NCBI RefSeq assembly: GCF_001906925.1
Contig: NZ_MRWQ01000022.1
Span: forward strand, 22,973-86,972
Direction: 5' to 3'
DNA length: 64,000 bases
Origin: Domibacillus mangrovi
GTDB taxonomy: Bacteria > Bacillota > Bacilli > Bacillales > Domibacillaceae
In this document: positions 42,844 through 50,651 of the stretch, in pieces
How positions within the stretch are numbered: the stretch's first letter is position 1
How the letters are laid out: each line of letters starts with the position of its first letter
Program-made: the position numbers and the translations under genes
The notes under the pieces: generated by a model
What the model saw: the letters and a program-made list of their open reading frames with translations, nothing else
What the model was told of the DNA's origin: nothing
The model's database searches: none

Positions 42844-43605
42844 ATGAGCAGTATTGTGATGAACGAACTGAAAACGTTTGATATACATGTGGAACATGAG
42901 AGGGTCACGGAAATTGAGATAATAGATTTATTAAATGAAGAAAAATGTTTATCATTTCTACGAACGCAAATGATCGAGATAAAAGCACCGAGTTTATCCG
43001 TCACAGCTTCCATGCTTTCGAAAAGATATGCTTATCTCGTCGTATCTTCCACTTTATACAGTATGGTCGAATTCAACTGTGCCCTTCATTTACCGGTAAA
43101 AGCGTGTGCATTAAGTAAAGAACGTACATTATGTATTCAAGCAGGCATGTGCAAATGGCAGGAAGTAAAGAGCATGGAGAGAGAGACATGGCGTGAAAAC
43201 GTGCTGCGCACCCTTTTTTCGTCTCATATTACGCCAGTTTTAAACATATTGAAAAAAACATCCGGCGTTTCGTCGTCGATATTGTGGGAAAACGTAGCCA
43301 TTCGAATTAACTCCATTTACCGGAAAACATTAGCGAAAGAAATGGATTCAGTTAAAATGGAACGGTTAAACAGCGACTTTCATTTTTTGGAAAATGCAAG
43401 CGGGGATCTGTTTAATTTAAAAGAAAACCCGCTTAAACAGTACTTAAAAATAGGAGAAGAACTTATCATAAATCCATGCCGGAAAACGTGCTGCTTGTAC
43501 TATAAATTAGAAAAAGATGTTAAAGGAATCAGTCATTGTGGCAATTGCCCTATTAAAAATAAGAAAATAAAAGCGAGGATTCATACAATGAATGAGATTA
43601 AATGA
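42844..43605 (+). CDS. FhuF-family ferric siderophore reductase
   Basis: The 253-residue cytoplasmic protein ends with RKTCCLYYKLEKDVKG, then HCGNCP: a CC-x14-C-x2-C cluster that matches the unusual [2Fe-2S] site of FhuF-type reductases. The upstream part (SVTASMLSKRYAYLVVSSTLYSM near 58-80) fits the FhuF domain. It reduces ferric siderophore iron inside the cell. AAGGATGATATAA precedes the ATG. It is the only intact gene of the importer block, between the wrecked permease and ATPase genes, and would still work with an importer encoded elsewhere. Confidence 0.82.
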   Translation: MSSIVMNELKTFDIHVEHERVTEIEIIDLLNEEKCLSFLRTQMIEIKAPSLSVTASMLSKRYAYLVVSSTLYSMVEFNCALHLPVKACALSKERTLCIQAGMCKWQEVKSMERETWRENVLRTLFSSHITPVLNILKKTSGVSSSILWENVAIRINSIYRKTLAKEMDSVKMERLNSDFHFLENASGDLFNLKENPLKQYLKIGEELIINPCRKTCCLYYKLEKDVKGISHCGNCPIKNKKIKARIHTMNEIK

Positions 43606-44165
43606 TCAAGGCATTTTGAAAATGCAATCAAAAGAAGTCGCTAACAAGTTAGCCATTTTACCACAGTCATCGATCGCCCTAGAAGGCGTAACGATGGAAC
43701 AATTAGTGAAACGAGGCAGATATCCGTATCAAAGTACATTGAAACAATGAACAAATGAAGATGAAAATACAGTTTATCATGCTTTAACAGTAACAAGTAT
43801 GGAAGAATTGCAAGATCGATATGTTCATGAAATATCTGGTGGACAACGCTAACGAGCTTGGATGTCGCTGAATCTTGCCCAAAATACGGATACTATTTTA
43901 TTAGATAAACGAACAACGTATTTAGACTTAACTCATCAAAACGAAATCTTAGATTTGCTCTACGATTTGAATAGAGAAGAGAACAATTGTTATGGCTTTA
44001 CACGATATTAATTTAGCTTGTCGCTATGCAGATCAACTTGTAGCGATAAAAGATCAAAAAGTGTTTCTTCAAGGTACTCCTGAAGATATATGATAACGAG
44101 GGAAAATATAGAACGTATTTACGGACTAAAATGCCGCATCGATATAGAAGGAAGAAAAATAAATA
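43592..44165 (+). pseudogene. FecE-type siderophore ABC ATPase, degraded
   Basis: Reading starts inside the FhuF gene end. The Q-loop region ILPQSS, VTMEQLVKRGRYPYQS, the signature EISGGQR-stop-RAW, and Walker [18 protein letters not shown] are all recognisable, followed after a frameshift by [21 protein letters not shown]. Defects: the Walker A half is absent, TGA replaces a codon near 43748, TAA interrupts the signature (CAA to TAA), the catalytic E-P of Walker B is K-R, and two frameshifts follow. This is an unambiguous pseudogene. Confidence 0.92.
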
Positions 44166-44333
44166 ATGGAAGCCACAGATTTTAATAGAATCATATTTTT
44201 GGAAAAAAATTCTTTTTATATTACAAAGAATATCGAATTTGTCATTATAACGTAAAACAAATTAATGTTTCATTTTGATAAAATCAGAATTATAAGAAAA
44301 ATAGATTAATAGAAAAAAGAATCCGGGAGGTTT

Positions 44334-45350
44334 ATGGTGAATAGTTGCAGAAAAATAATCATTTCATTTATGTTAGCAATGATGTTTTTAACTCTTTCTC
44401 CGTTAGCATCATTTAAAACGGAAGCCGCATCAATCGGAGAATCGATCGTTACCTATGGAGAAAAATTCATGGGCGTCCCGTATATTTTTGGGGGAACGAC
44501 ACCAAATGGATTTGATTGTTCCGGATTCGTACAGTATATTTATAAACAAACGGCAGGTATTTCACTGCCACGTACAACAGACCAACAATATAATGTTGGA
44601 ACATCGGTAGCAAAAAGTGAATTAAAACCAGGAGATCTTGTTTTTTACGCCAATACATATCGCAAAGGTATTTCACATGTTGGAGTGTATGCCGGTGGAA
44701 ACATGGTATTAAACGCAACAACAAGTAAGGGAATTGATCTTGTTTCGTTAAATGATACGTATTGGGGTCCGAAATACGCAGGATCGAAACGTGTTCTGGA
44801 TGAAGTGCAGACACCGGATTGGTTTACAGATGTCGATAAATCTACTTCTACATATACAGCTATTAAAACATTGTCAGATCAAGAAGTGATTACAGGATTT
44901 GAAGATTATACATTCCGTCCAAATGAAAAAGTAACACGTGGACAAGCAGCAGCCATCATTAACCGTGTTTTGAACATCGAGCCGAAAGTGATGAGTCATT
45001 TTGCAGATGTACCAAAATCAAACCGTTTCGCTTATGATATCGCGGCGATGCGTGAAGCGGGGATCATTACAGGATTTGCAGACAAAACATTCCGTCCTGA
45101 AGCAGAAATGACACGAAGCGAAATGGCTCTCATCATTCAGCGCTCTTTTGACCTCAACATGTCACAAACAGCTGCGGCAAGTATCAGTTATACGGATATT
45201 GATGCGAACCATTGGGCTTTTGAAAGTGTTGTGACGATGGCGATGATCGATAAAACAGGCATTTTTGCAGGTGATAAGTTCTATGGAACGCATCATGCGA
45301 CGCGGGAATCATTTACTGTCGCAATTTATAACGCAATGAATGCAAAATAG
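44334..45350 (+). CDS. NlpC/P60 peptidase with SLH domains
   Basis: The 338-residue exported protein has a signal peptide (1-32, ending KTEAA), an NlpC/P60 cysteine peptidase domain (about 36-155) with the catalytic Cys in FDCSGFVQYIYKQ and His in SHVGVYAGGNMV, and three SLH repeats (about 160-338; each has the EVITGFEDYTFRPNEKVTRGQAAAII pattern in outline, including GIITGFADKTFRPEAEMTR). SLH domains bind pyruvylated secondary wall polymer, so the enzyme is held at the cell surface to cut peptidoglycan stems. GGGAGG precedes the ATG. Confidence 0.9.
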   Translation: MVNSCRKIIISFMLAMMFLTLSPLASFKTEAASIGESIVTYGEKFMGVPYIFGGTTPNGFDCSGFVQYIYKQTAGISLPRTTDQQYNVGTSVAKSELKPGDLVFYANTYRKGISHVGVYAGGNMVLNATTSKGIDLVSLNDTYWGPKYAGSKRVLDEVQTPDWFTDVDKSTSTYTAIKTLSDQEVITGFEDYTFRPNEKVTRGQAAAIINRVLNIEPKVMSHFADVPKSNRFAYDIAAMREAGIITGFADKTFRPEAEMTRSEMALIIQRSFDLNMSQTAAASISYTDIDANHWAFESVVTMAMIDKTGIFAGDKFYGTHHATRESFTVAIYNAMNAK

Positions 45351-45360
45351 AAAACGAGGA

Positions 45361-45408
45361 ACAGTCTTAAAATACAGTGAATAACTATATTTTAGGACTG
45401 TTTTTTTT
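45361..45408 (+). terminator. Intrinsic terminator
   Basis: ACAGTCTTAAAATA pairs with TATTTTAGGACTGT, followed by eight T residues. Confidence 0.88.
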
Positions 45409-45587
45409 GTTATCTCATAAACGAATAGTAAAGATCTCACGGAATGAAGTATATTTTAATTCCAATCGTTTTACTTTAATTAAAGTAATAAAGAATAGTC
45501 AAATCTATTTATTCGTGATTTAATGAATATATCTATATATGAATAAATTTACAACTGTGAGAGTTTTGACTAAAGGGAGAGGGGAAA

Positions 45588-47417
45588 TTGGTGTATAACA
45601 GTAAATTAACAGACAACGATTCCATACAGTGGTTTTCTAATGAAAAAGATGAGATAAGACTTTTAATTGATAAGAGTGGTCAGATCAAATATATAAATCC
45701 TATTATGGAGACTGTGTCACAACACACCATTTTGGATATGTTAGATCAGAATCTACTTGATTTTATTCATCCAAATGACAAAGAAAAGACGCTACAAAAT
45801 CTCCTTCATGTACAACAACCTTATAGCTTTATCTCTTTCATAATCCGTTTTCTTCGTAAAGACGGTTCGTACTGTAAACTACAATTTGCCTCAGTAGAAC
45901 TGTCGGAAAGGGGATGGCTTCAAGCGATTGTACATATTGCAGATAGTGAAAAAGAAAAACATCTTCAAAACGATTCCATTATTAATGTAAATCATCCTTT
46001 GTTTACGATGTCAGATAGTTCGGCTGCGATTATCAGTTTAGACGGTCGGGTAATGGCGGCTAATCAAGCATTCGAGAAACTGTACGGATGGACATTAAAA
46101 GAGATAAGTGATCAATTCCTTCCAATTGTTCCGGAGCACCTTTTAAATGAATTTAATGAATTAAAAGAACGGGTGACAAATGGGGAAAATGTCGTTCATC
46201 ATCCGACATTTCGATTAAGAAAAGATGGTACGCTCTTGCCAGTCACTCTCTCTCTATCTGCCGTGAAAGATGATACAGGTAAAATTAAAGCATTATCCTC
46301 CGTCACAAATGACCGGACAGAGTATTTAGAGACACAAAAGATAATCGAAGAACAAAAAGAATTACTGATAACACGGGAAAAAGTGATGAGCTACATTACG
46401 GAAAACATTAAAGAAGTTATTTGTCTATATGATCTTAATAATAAAAAGCTTGTTTATAAGAGTCCTTCTTATGACAGATTTTGGGGATTTAATAATGAGG
46501 GAATATGTAAAGATCCAATGTATTGGCTCGATAAGCTTTATCCGAAGGATCGAGATAAATTGATTGAATTTCATAGGTCGCTGGATAACAGCCCGAAAGA
46601 ATTAGAATTTGAAATAAAAGGAGACATAGGAGAAGAACCGCGCTGGATCTGGTCGAAAATAACACCGATTGTGGATGAAAAAGGGACGGTTATCCATCAC
46701 TTGTGTGTATCGCAGGATATAACGGATATAAAAAATAGAGACAACATGTTAAAAAAACGGGATGAACTAGGGATCATCGGACAGCTAGCAGCAGGTATTG
46801 CGCATGAAATTAGAAATCCACTGACAGCTGTAAAGGGATTTATACAGCTTCTTCATGAAGAAACGAATAATACTTACAGCGATGTAATCTTGTCAGAACT
46901 TGACCGAATCGAATTTATTATGAATGAATTTCTCATGCTCGCAAAGCCGGAGCAGGAAATGATGATGAAAAAGCAAAATATAAATGATCTGTTAAAAGAG
47001 ATAATTGCCTTTATGACACCGGAAGCGTTACTCCATCAAGTGGAAATTAAAAGGGACTTTGATCAAGAGCAACTAGTCGTTCATTGTGAGCCTAAACAGA
47101 TCAAACAAGTGATTATGAATCTTGTGAAAAATGCCATTGAAGCGATGCCTTCTGGCGGAGAAGTTCAAATCATAACAAAAAGAAGAGAAGATGGATGGAT
47201 AGCTATTGATGTAAAGGACCAAGGAATAGGGATACGAAAAGACAAACAGGCGAATCTCTTTAAACCTTTTTATTCGGACAAAGAACGGGGGACAGGCCTT
47301 GGTTTAATGGTGAGCAAAAAAATTATTGAGCAACATAAAGGGAAGATTCACATTTTCAGCGAGGAGGGGGCAGGCACATTAGTACAAGTTCTTATGCCTA
47401 TAGAGAATAAAGAATGA
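45588..47417 (+). CDS. PAS-domain sporulation-type histidine kinase (larger)
   Basis: This 609-residue soluble kinase has three PAS domains (about 22-120, 138-248 and 268-382), then HisKA with the phospho-acceptor His406 in GIAHEIRNPLTAVKGFIQLL, and HATPase motifs NLVKNAIEAM (N box), DQGIGI (G1) and GTGLGL (G2). No membrane segment is seen. No response regulator is adjacent. This is the shape of KinA/KinE-type kinases that feed the Spo0F phosphorelay. It starts at TTG 45588 or GTG 45591 behind GGGAGAGGGG. The neighbouring minus-strand sda-like gene encodes the kind of protein that inhibits such kinases. Confidence 0.87.
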   Translation: MVYNSKLTDNDSIQWFSNEKDEIRLLIDKSGQIKYINPIMETVSQHTILDMLDQNLLDFIHPNDKEKTLQNLLHVQQPYSFISFIIRFLRKDGSYCKLQFASVELSERGWLQAIVHIADSEKEKHLQNDSIINVNHPLFTMSDSSAAIISLDGRVMAANQAFEKLYGWTLKEISDQFLPIVPEHLLNEFNELKERVTNGENVVHHPTFRLRKDGTLLPVTLSLSAVKDDTGKIKALSSVTNDRTEYLETQKIIEEQKELLITREKVMSYITENIKEVICLYDLNNKKLVYKSPSYDRFWGFNNEGICKDPMYWLDKLYPKDRDKLIEFHRSLDNSPKELEFEIKGDIGEEPRWIWSKITPIVDEKGTVIHHLCVSQDITDIKNRDNMLKKRDELGIIGQLAAGIAHEIRNPLTAVKGFIQLLHEETNNTYSDVILSELDRIEFIMNEFLMLAKPEQEMMMKKQNINDLLKEIIAFMTPEALLHQVEIKRDFDQEQLVVHCEPKQIKQVIMNLVKNAIEAMPSGGEVQIITKRREDGWIAIDVKDQGIGIRKDKQANLFKPFYSDKERGTGLGLMVSKKIIEQHKGKIHIFSEEGAGTLVQVLMPIENKE

Positions 47418-47443
47418 TATATAGATGTTATCAGTTCGAAAAG

Positions 47444-47494
47444 AACACCCTCAGAAATGATTGATTTTGTTTAATCATTCCTGAGGGTGTTTTT
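47444..47494 (+). terminator. Intrinsic terminator
   Basis: ACACCCTCAG(AAATGATT) pairs with (AATCATTC)CTGAGGGTGT, followed by TTTTT. It lies between the convergent kinase and sda-like genes. Confidence 0.88.
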
Positions 47495-47518
47495 GTTGGG
47501 CGATTAGAAGATAGATGA

Positions 47519-47776
47519 TTAACGATTCGTCTCTGTCAAGCATTCAATATGTATGGTAGAGTCGACAGTCAGTAATAAGTCTCTTCTTTTTATTTCTTTT
47601 TCAAGCAGTTGAATGAAATCTTCGTCTAACTCGAGCGTTAGGGCATTTTTATGTGCGATCAGCAACTGTTCATCTGACAGATATCGCTCCTCCATATACG
47701 CGATTTTAACTTCTAACGGTGAAAAAATCCATATTCTGTCTAATCTCTTCATTCCAACATTGCCCCGCTTCAACAC
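47519..47776 (-). CDS. sda: Sda-like sporulation checkpoint protein, riboswitch-controlled
   Basis: The 85-residue protein contains the Sda helical hairpin at about 30-70: YLSDEQLLIAHKNALTLEL and DEDFIQLLEKEIKRRDL, close to the B. subtilis pattern LSDELLIESYFKA..LNRDFIELIENEIKRR. Sda binds the dimerisation domain of KinA and KinB and blocks autophosphorylation. This one has N- and C-terminal extensions of about 28 and 17 residues beyond the 46-residue B. subtilis protein. The GTG at 47776 has GGAGGT 5-6 nt upstream. A c-di-GMP-I riboswitch lies directly in front, and PAS kinases lie on both sides. Confidence 0.82.
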   Translation of the reverse strand: MLKRGNVGMKRLDRIWIFSPLEVKIAYMEERYLSDEQLLIAHKNALTLELDEDFIQLLEKEIKRRDLLLTVDSTIHIECLTETNR

Positions 47777-47789
47777 CTATACCTCCAAT

Positions 47790-47875
47790 TACTAAGGCGG
47801 CTCAGCCATCATAGCCATTTGGCCTTAGATCTGTAACTTTGCGTCCCAATCTTTCGATCAGTTTGCCATTGTCAG
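47790..47875 (-). promoter_or_regulatory. Cyclic-di-GMP-I riboswitch (GEMM-I) in the sda leader
   Basis: Read on the minus strand: GGCAAAC, the GAAA-capped hairpin CTGATCGAAAGATTGG, the invariant GGGACGCAAAG, then CAGATCTAAGGCC/GGCTATGATGG and the closing strand GGCTGAGCCGCC. The closing strand differs from the usual AGCCGGGTTGCC but keeps pairing with the opening GGC. The ribosome site (GGAGGT) of the Sda-like gene begins a few nt after the aptamer and there is no terminator, so translational control is likely. It resembles the copy at 2525 strongly in its first half. Confidence 0.85.
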
Positions 47876-48047
47876 AATTATTTATTATAAACAACATAAT
47901 ACCATATGATCAATTAAATGAATACGAAAAATGGTCACTTGAAATGCTCTTTTGATTGAACGGATGAACCCCCAAAAGTTCTCTCTATTCGACGGAATAA
48001 TTTTAATGATTTTACAATATTTTCATAATAGATGCGATATAATAATA

Positions 48048-48060
48048 TAAAGCGCTTTCA
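48048..48060 (+). promoter_or_regulatory. CcpA cre-like site
   Basis: TAAAGCGCTTTCA is one base from the symmetric cre core (TGAAAGCGCTTTCA). It lies right after a TATAAT at 48038, so CcpA would block transcription of the small gene at 48082 during growth on good sugars. Confidence 0.6.
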
Positions 48061-48081
48061 AAAAAAGGGGGAAATCATATA

Positions 48082-48258
48082 ATGAACAATGAAGTTGGTT
48101 TAATATGTTCTACTTGTGGGAAAAAGATATTAGAAAGAGATTTAATCGCGTGGACTGAAAAAAATAATGTTGTGCATCTCATTTGTGATACAGTTCAAAT
48201 AAATGAAGGAGTAAGGTTTATGGGACGGGCAGAAGAGTTAAAAGAACAGTTTTTGTGA
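48082..48258 (+). CDS. Small zinc-ribbon-like protein (58 aa)
   Basis: The 58-codon frame starts with ATG 48082 behind AAAAGGGGGAAA (about 7 nt) and ends at TGA 48258, with a terminator 16 nt later. The product has ICSTCGKKILERDLIAW near residues 8-24, a CxxC knuckle followed by a typical zinc-ribbon turn; a second Cys (LICDT) is at 39, but the fourth ligand is not clear. It has its own promoter, a cre box and terminator, so it is very likely a real gene despite its size. I do not recognise the family. Confidence 0.7.
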   Translation: MNNEVGLICSTCGKKILERDLIAWTEKNNVVHLICDTVQINEGVRFMGRAEELKEQFL

Positions 48259-48274
48259 ACGCTTTCATCTTATT

Positions 48275-48317
48275 GACAAACCTGCTTATTACAATTTCGA
48301 ATAAAAGCAGGTTTGTC
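48275..48317 (+). terminator. Terminator of the 58-aa gene
   Basis: GACAAACCTGCTT pairs with AAGCAGGTTTGTC around a 17-nt loop. Confidence 0.8.
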
Positions 48318-48460
48318 TTCGCCTCCTTTCTTTCTGTTCATGTCAGCGAATCGTTTTAGATGAATTGGTTTCTTATGTATATGCAAGGAAAATACAGTAA
48401 ATATGTGGATAAGTGGTGTCTTTTAAGTTATTTTTTGCTATCTTTATACTAAAGAAGGTG

Positions 48461-49510
48461 ATGTGCTTGCTAGCGGAAGTTGGAGGAAAGAATATAGATT
48501 TTTATCAATTGATTGATTATTCGTTCAATTCAATTTTAATTGTTGAACAAGAAGGAGAAATTATTTATTGTAATAAAGCCTTTGTTGAATTACTCGATTT
48601 TTTTACATCTAACGAAGTGATACAGAAAAATTTATTATCGTTTGTTTCTCCAGAGTTTCATGTTTTTTGTAAGCAACAATTGAAAAACGTGATTGAGAAA
48701 AAAGAAATAGCGGGACGAGGGGAGAAAAAGATGATTAGGCGTGATGGGACGCTTATCGATGTTGAATTAATGGTTGTGCCTTTTAATATGAAAGGAAAAG
48801 TTTTAGCTCAACTCATTATTCAAGATATATCTTCTCGTAAAATAGCTGAAAAACGATTAAAAGATCAAGAAAAATTGGCGTCTATCGGTCAAATCGCAGC
48901 GGGTATTGCACATGAAGTGAAAAATCCATTGACAGCGGTCAAAGGGTTTTTACAGCTATATCAAGAAGACCATTCACATCCGTATTTAATGACAATCAAT
49001 GAAGAGTTAGATAGAGCATTAGATACAATAAAAAATTTATTACAAGTATCCAAACCAGATTTACAGGATGAACCATTTGTTCAAATCAATGTATGCAAAG
49101 AAATAAAGTCAATGCTATTTTTATTCCAGGACAGATTGTATAGTGTAGAAGTAGAGATAGATTTAAAAGATTCTGAGAAAACAATAAAAGGAAAGAAAAA
49201 CTTATTTATTAAAGCTTTTTACAATTTAATGACAAATGCACTGGAAGCGATTGAAGGCGAAGGAAACATTAAAATTGAACATTATTATAAAGATGGCTGT
49301 AACCATATCATCATAAGTGATACGGGAATAGGGATACCAGAAGAAAAAATCCATATACTTGGTACGCCATTTTTTACGAGTAAAAGCGAAGGAACTGGTT
49401 TAGGACTGACACAAGTCTTTACAACGGTACAAGAGCATGGAGGGAATATTGCTGTTCAAAGTGTTCTTGGGAAAGGAACAACTTTTCATATACAAATCCC
49501 TGTTACTTAA
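48461..49510 (+). CDS. PAS-domain sporulation-type histidine kinase (smaller)
   Basis: This 349-residue soluble kinase has one PAS domain (about 13-125), HisKA with the phospho-acceptor His in GIAHEVKNPLTAVKGFLQLY, and HATPase motifs NLMTNALEAIEG, DTGIGI and GTGLGL. Its H-box is very similar to that of the larger kinase at 45588, and there is no cognate response regulator, again like phosphorelay kinases. The start is uncertain: ATG 48461 lies too close to AAGAAGGTG, and TTG 48467 has better spacing. With the sda-like gene about 700 bp away, the two kinases bracket a probable inhibitor. Confidence 0.85.
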   Translation: MCLLAEVGGKNIDFYQLIDYSFNSILIVEQEGEIIYCNKAFVELLDFFTSNEVIQKNLLSFVSPEFHVFCKQQLKNVIEKKEIAGRGEKKMIRRDGTLIDVELMVVPFNMKGKVLAQLIIQDISSRKIAEKRLKDQEKLASIGQIAAGIAHEVKNPLTAVKGFLQLYQEDHSHPYLMTINEELDRALDTIKNLLQVSKPDLQDEPFVQINVCKEIKSMLFLFQDRLYSVEVEIDLKDSEKTIKGKKNLFIKAFYNLMTNALEAIEGEGNIKIEHYYKDGCNHIIISDTGIGIPEEKIHILGTPFFTSKSEGTGLGLTQVFTTVQEHGGNIAVQSVLGKGTTFHIQIPVT

Positions 49511-49612
49511 AAGAAAACTGGTTGAACAGATAATGAAAAAAAGATGTAAGCAGCCATGAATCCATATACATAAAACACAACGTTTATTAAATTAAAACAA
49601 GGCGGAAAAAAG

Positions 49613-49660
49613 AAAAAATGCGTTTTCAGATCAAGTTTTGAAAAGAAAACGTATTTTTTA
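49613..49660 (+). terminator. Terminator of the smaller kinase
   Basis: AAAATGCGTTTTC pairs with GAAAACGTATTTTT with a loop of about 18 nt; the T-run follows. Confidence 0.75.
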
Positions 49661-49728
49661 ATGAACAGTACCTTGCAATGAATAGTACTAAGTGATATAT
49701 TCTTTTCAACAGGTATTTTTTATAGGTT

Positions 49729-49751
49729 AGTACTATATAGTATATAGTACT
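49729..49751. promoter_or_regulatory. Perfect 23-bp palindrome, PadR operator
   Basis: The half-site AGTACTATATA is repeated inverted around a single central G (11-1-11, no mismatch), 24 bp before the padR start. A partial AGTAC/GTACT copy lies near 49667-49690. It is the probable autoregulatory site for the PadR-HAAS-DUF4097 operon. Confidence 0.75.
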
Positions 49752-49774
49752 GAGGAGAAATGAGGGATGTAACA

Positions 49775-50098
49775 TTGAATGTACAATTTAAAAAAGGTGT
49801 TCTAGAACTATGTGTTCTCGTATTATTAGATAAGCAAGATCGGTACGGATATGAACTTGTTCAAAAAATATCTGAACAAATTGCCATATCGGAAGGCTCT
49901 GTCTACCCATTGCTGAGACGTTTAACGAAAGAAGAATATTTTACAACCTATTTACAGGAATCATCAGAAGGTCCATCACGTAAGTATTACAAGTTAACAG
50001 ATAAAGGGAGAATGTATCTTCGGGAGCTTACCCGGGAGTGGAAGGAATTTTCAAACGGTGTTAATCAATTAATAAAAGAAGGTGTCAGTGATGAATAA
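49775..50098 (+). CDS. PadR-family regulator (short, YtdD/LmrR-like)
   Basis: The 107-residue PadR protein begins NVQFKKGVLELCVLVLLDKQDRYGYEL, followed by SEGSVYPLLRRLTKEEYFTTY and RKYYKLTDKGRMYL. The TTG at 49775, with GAGGGATG upstream, gives the usual family N-terminus; ATG 49760 sits only 2 nt from its ribosome site. It overlaps the HAAS gene by 8 nt. PadR-HAAS-DUF4097 operons are common in Firmicutes and respond to cell-envelope stress. The perfect palindrome just upstream is its likely operator. Confidence 0.88.
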   Translation: MNVQFKKGVLELCVLVLLDKQDRYGYELVQKISEQIAISEGSVYPLLRRLTKEEYFTTYLQESSEGPSRKYYKLTDKGRMYLRELTREWKEFSNGVNQLIKEGVSDE

Positions 50099-50651
50099 AC
50101 AACAATTCTTGAATAGTTTAGATGAATCTTTACAAAAACTTTCTTCAGATGAACGGCAAGATATTTTGCAGGACTTTAAAGAACATTTTGCTAATGGAAT
50201 AGCAGAAGGAAAAAGCGAAGAACACATTTCAGCTTCTCTCGGTTCACCCAATCACATTGCAAAAGAACTGTTAGCCTCTCATCTTCTTGAAAAAGCAGAA
50301 AGAACGGAAACGACGGGAAATATTGTTCGTGCCATGTGGGCGGTGATTGGATTAGGTTTTTTTAACGTCGTCATTGTGCTAGGACCATTTATCGCAATTG
50401 CAGCATTGGTGGTTGCCGGGTGGGCGTCAAGCATTGCGTTTATTCTTTCTCCTTTGCTTGTGTTTATAAATGTCATGTTAAACCCAGATACATTTATTCT
50501 ATTTGATATGTTTTTCTCGATGATGCTTTGTGGACTGGGCTTGTTTATTGCCATAGGCATGTTTTATATGACGAAGGGGTTCATACGTGGATTTGTCCGC
50601 TATTTAAGATTCAACACGAAAATGGTTAAAGGTGGATTAAAACATGTTTAA
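50091..50651 (+). CDS. HAAS-domain (DUF1700) membrane protein
   Basis: The 186-residue protein has an N-terminal helical HAAS domain (about 1-65: FLNSLDESLQKLSSDERQDILQDFKEHFANG, with SASLGSPNHIAKELL) and three or four membrane helices after residue 75. Its start overlaps the padR stop by 8 nt and its end overlaps the DUF4097 gene by 8 nt. HAAS proteins act as partners of PadR and of DUF4097 adhesin-like proteins in envelope stress modules; the mechanism is not settled. Confidence 0.88.
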   Translation: MNKQQFLNSLDESLQKLSSDERQDILQDFKEHFANGIAEGKSEEHISASLGSPNHIAKELLASHLLEKAERTETTGNIVRAMWAVIGLGFFNVVIVLGPFIAIAALVVAGWASSIAFILSPLLVFINVMLNPDTFILFDMFFSMMLCGLGLFIAIGMFYMTKGFIRGFVRYLRFNTKMVKGGLKHV

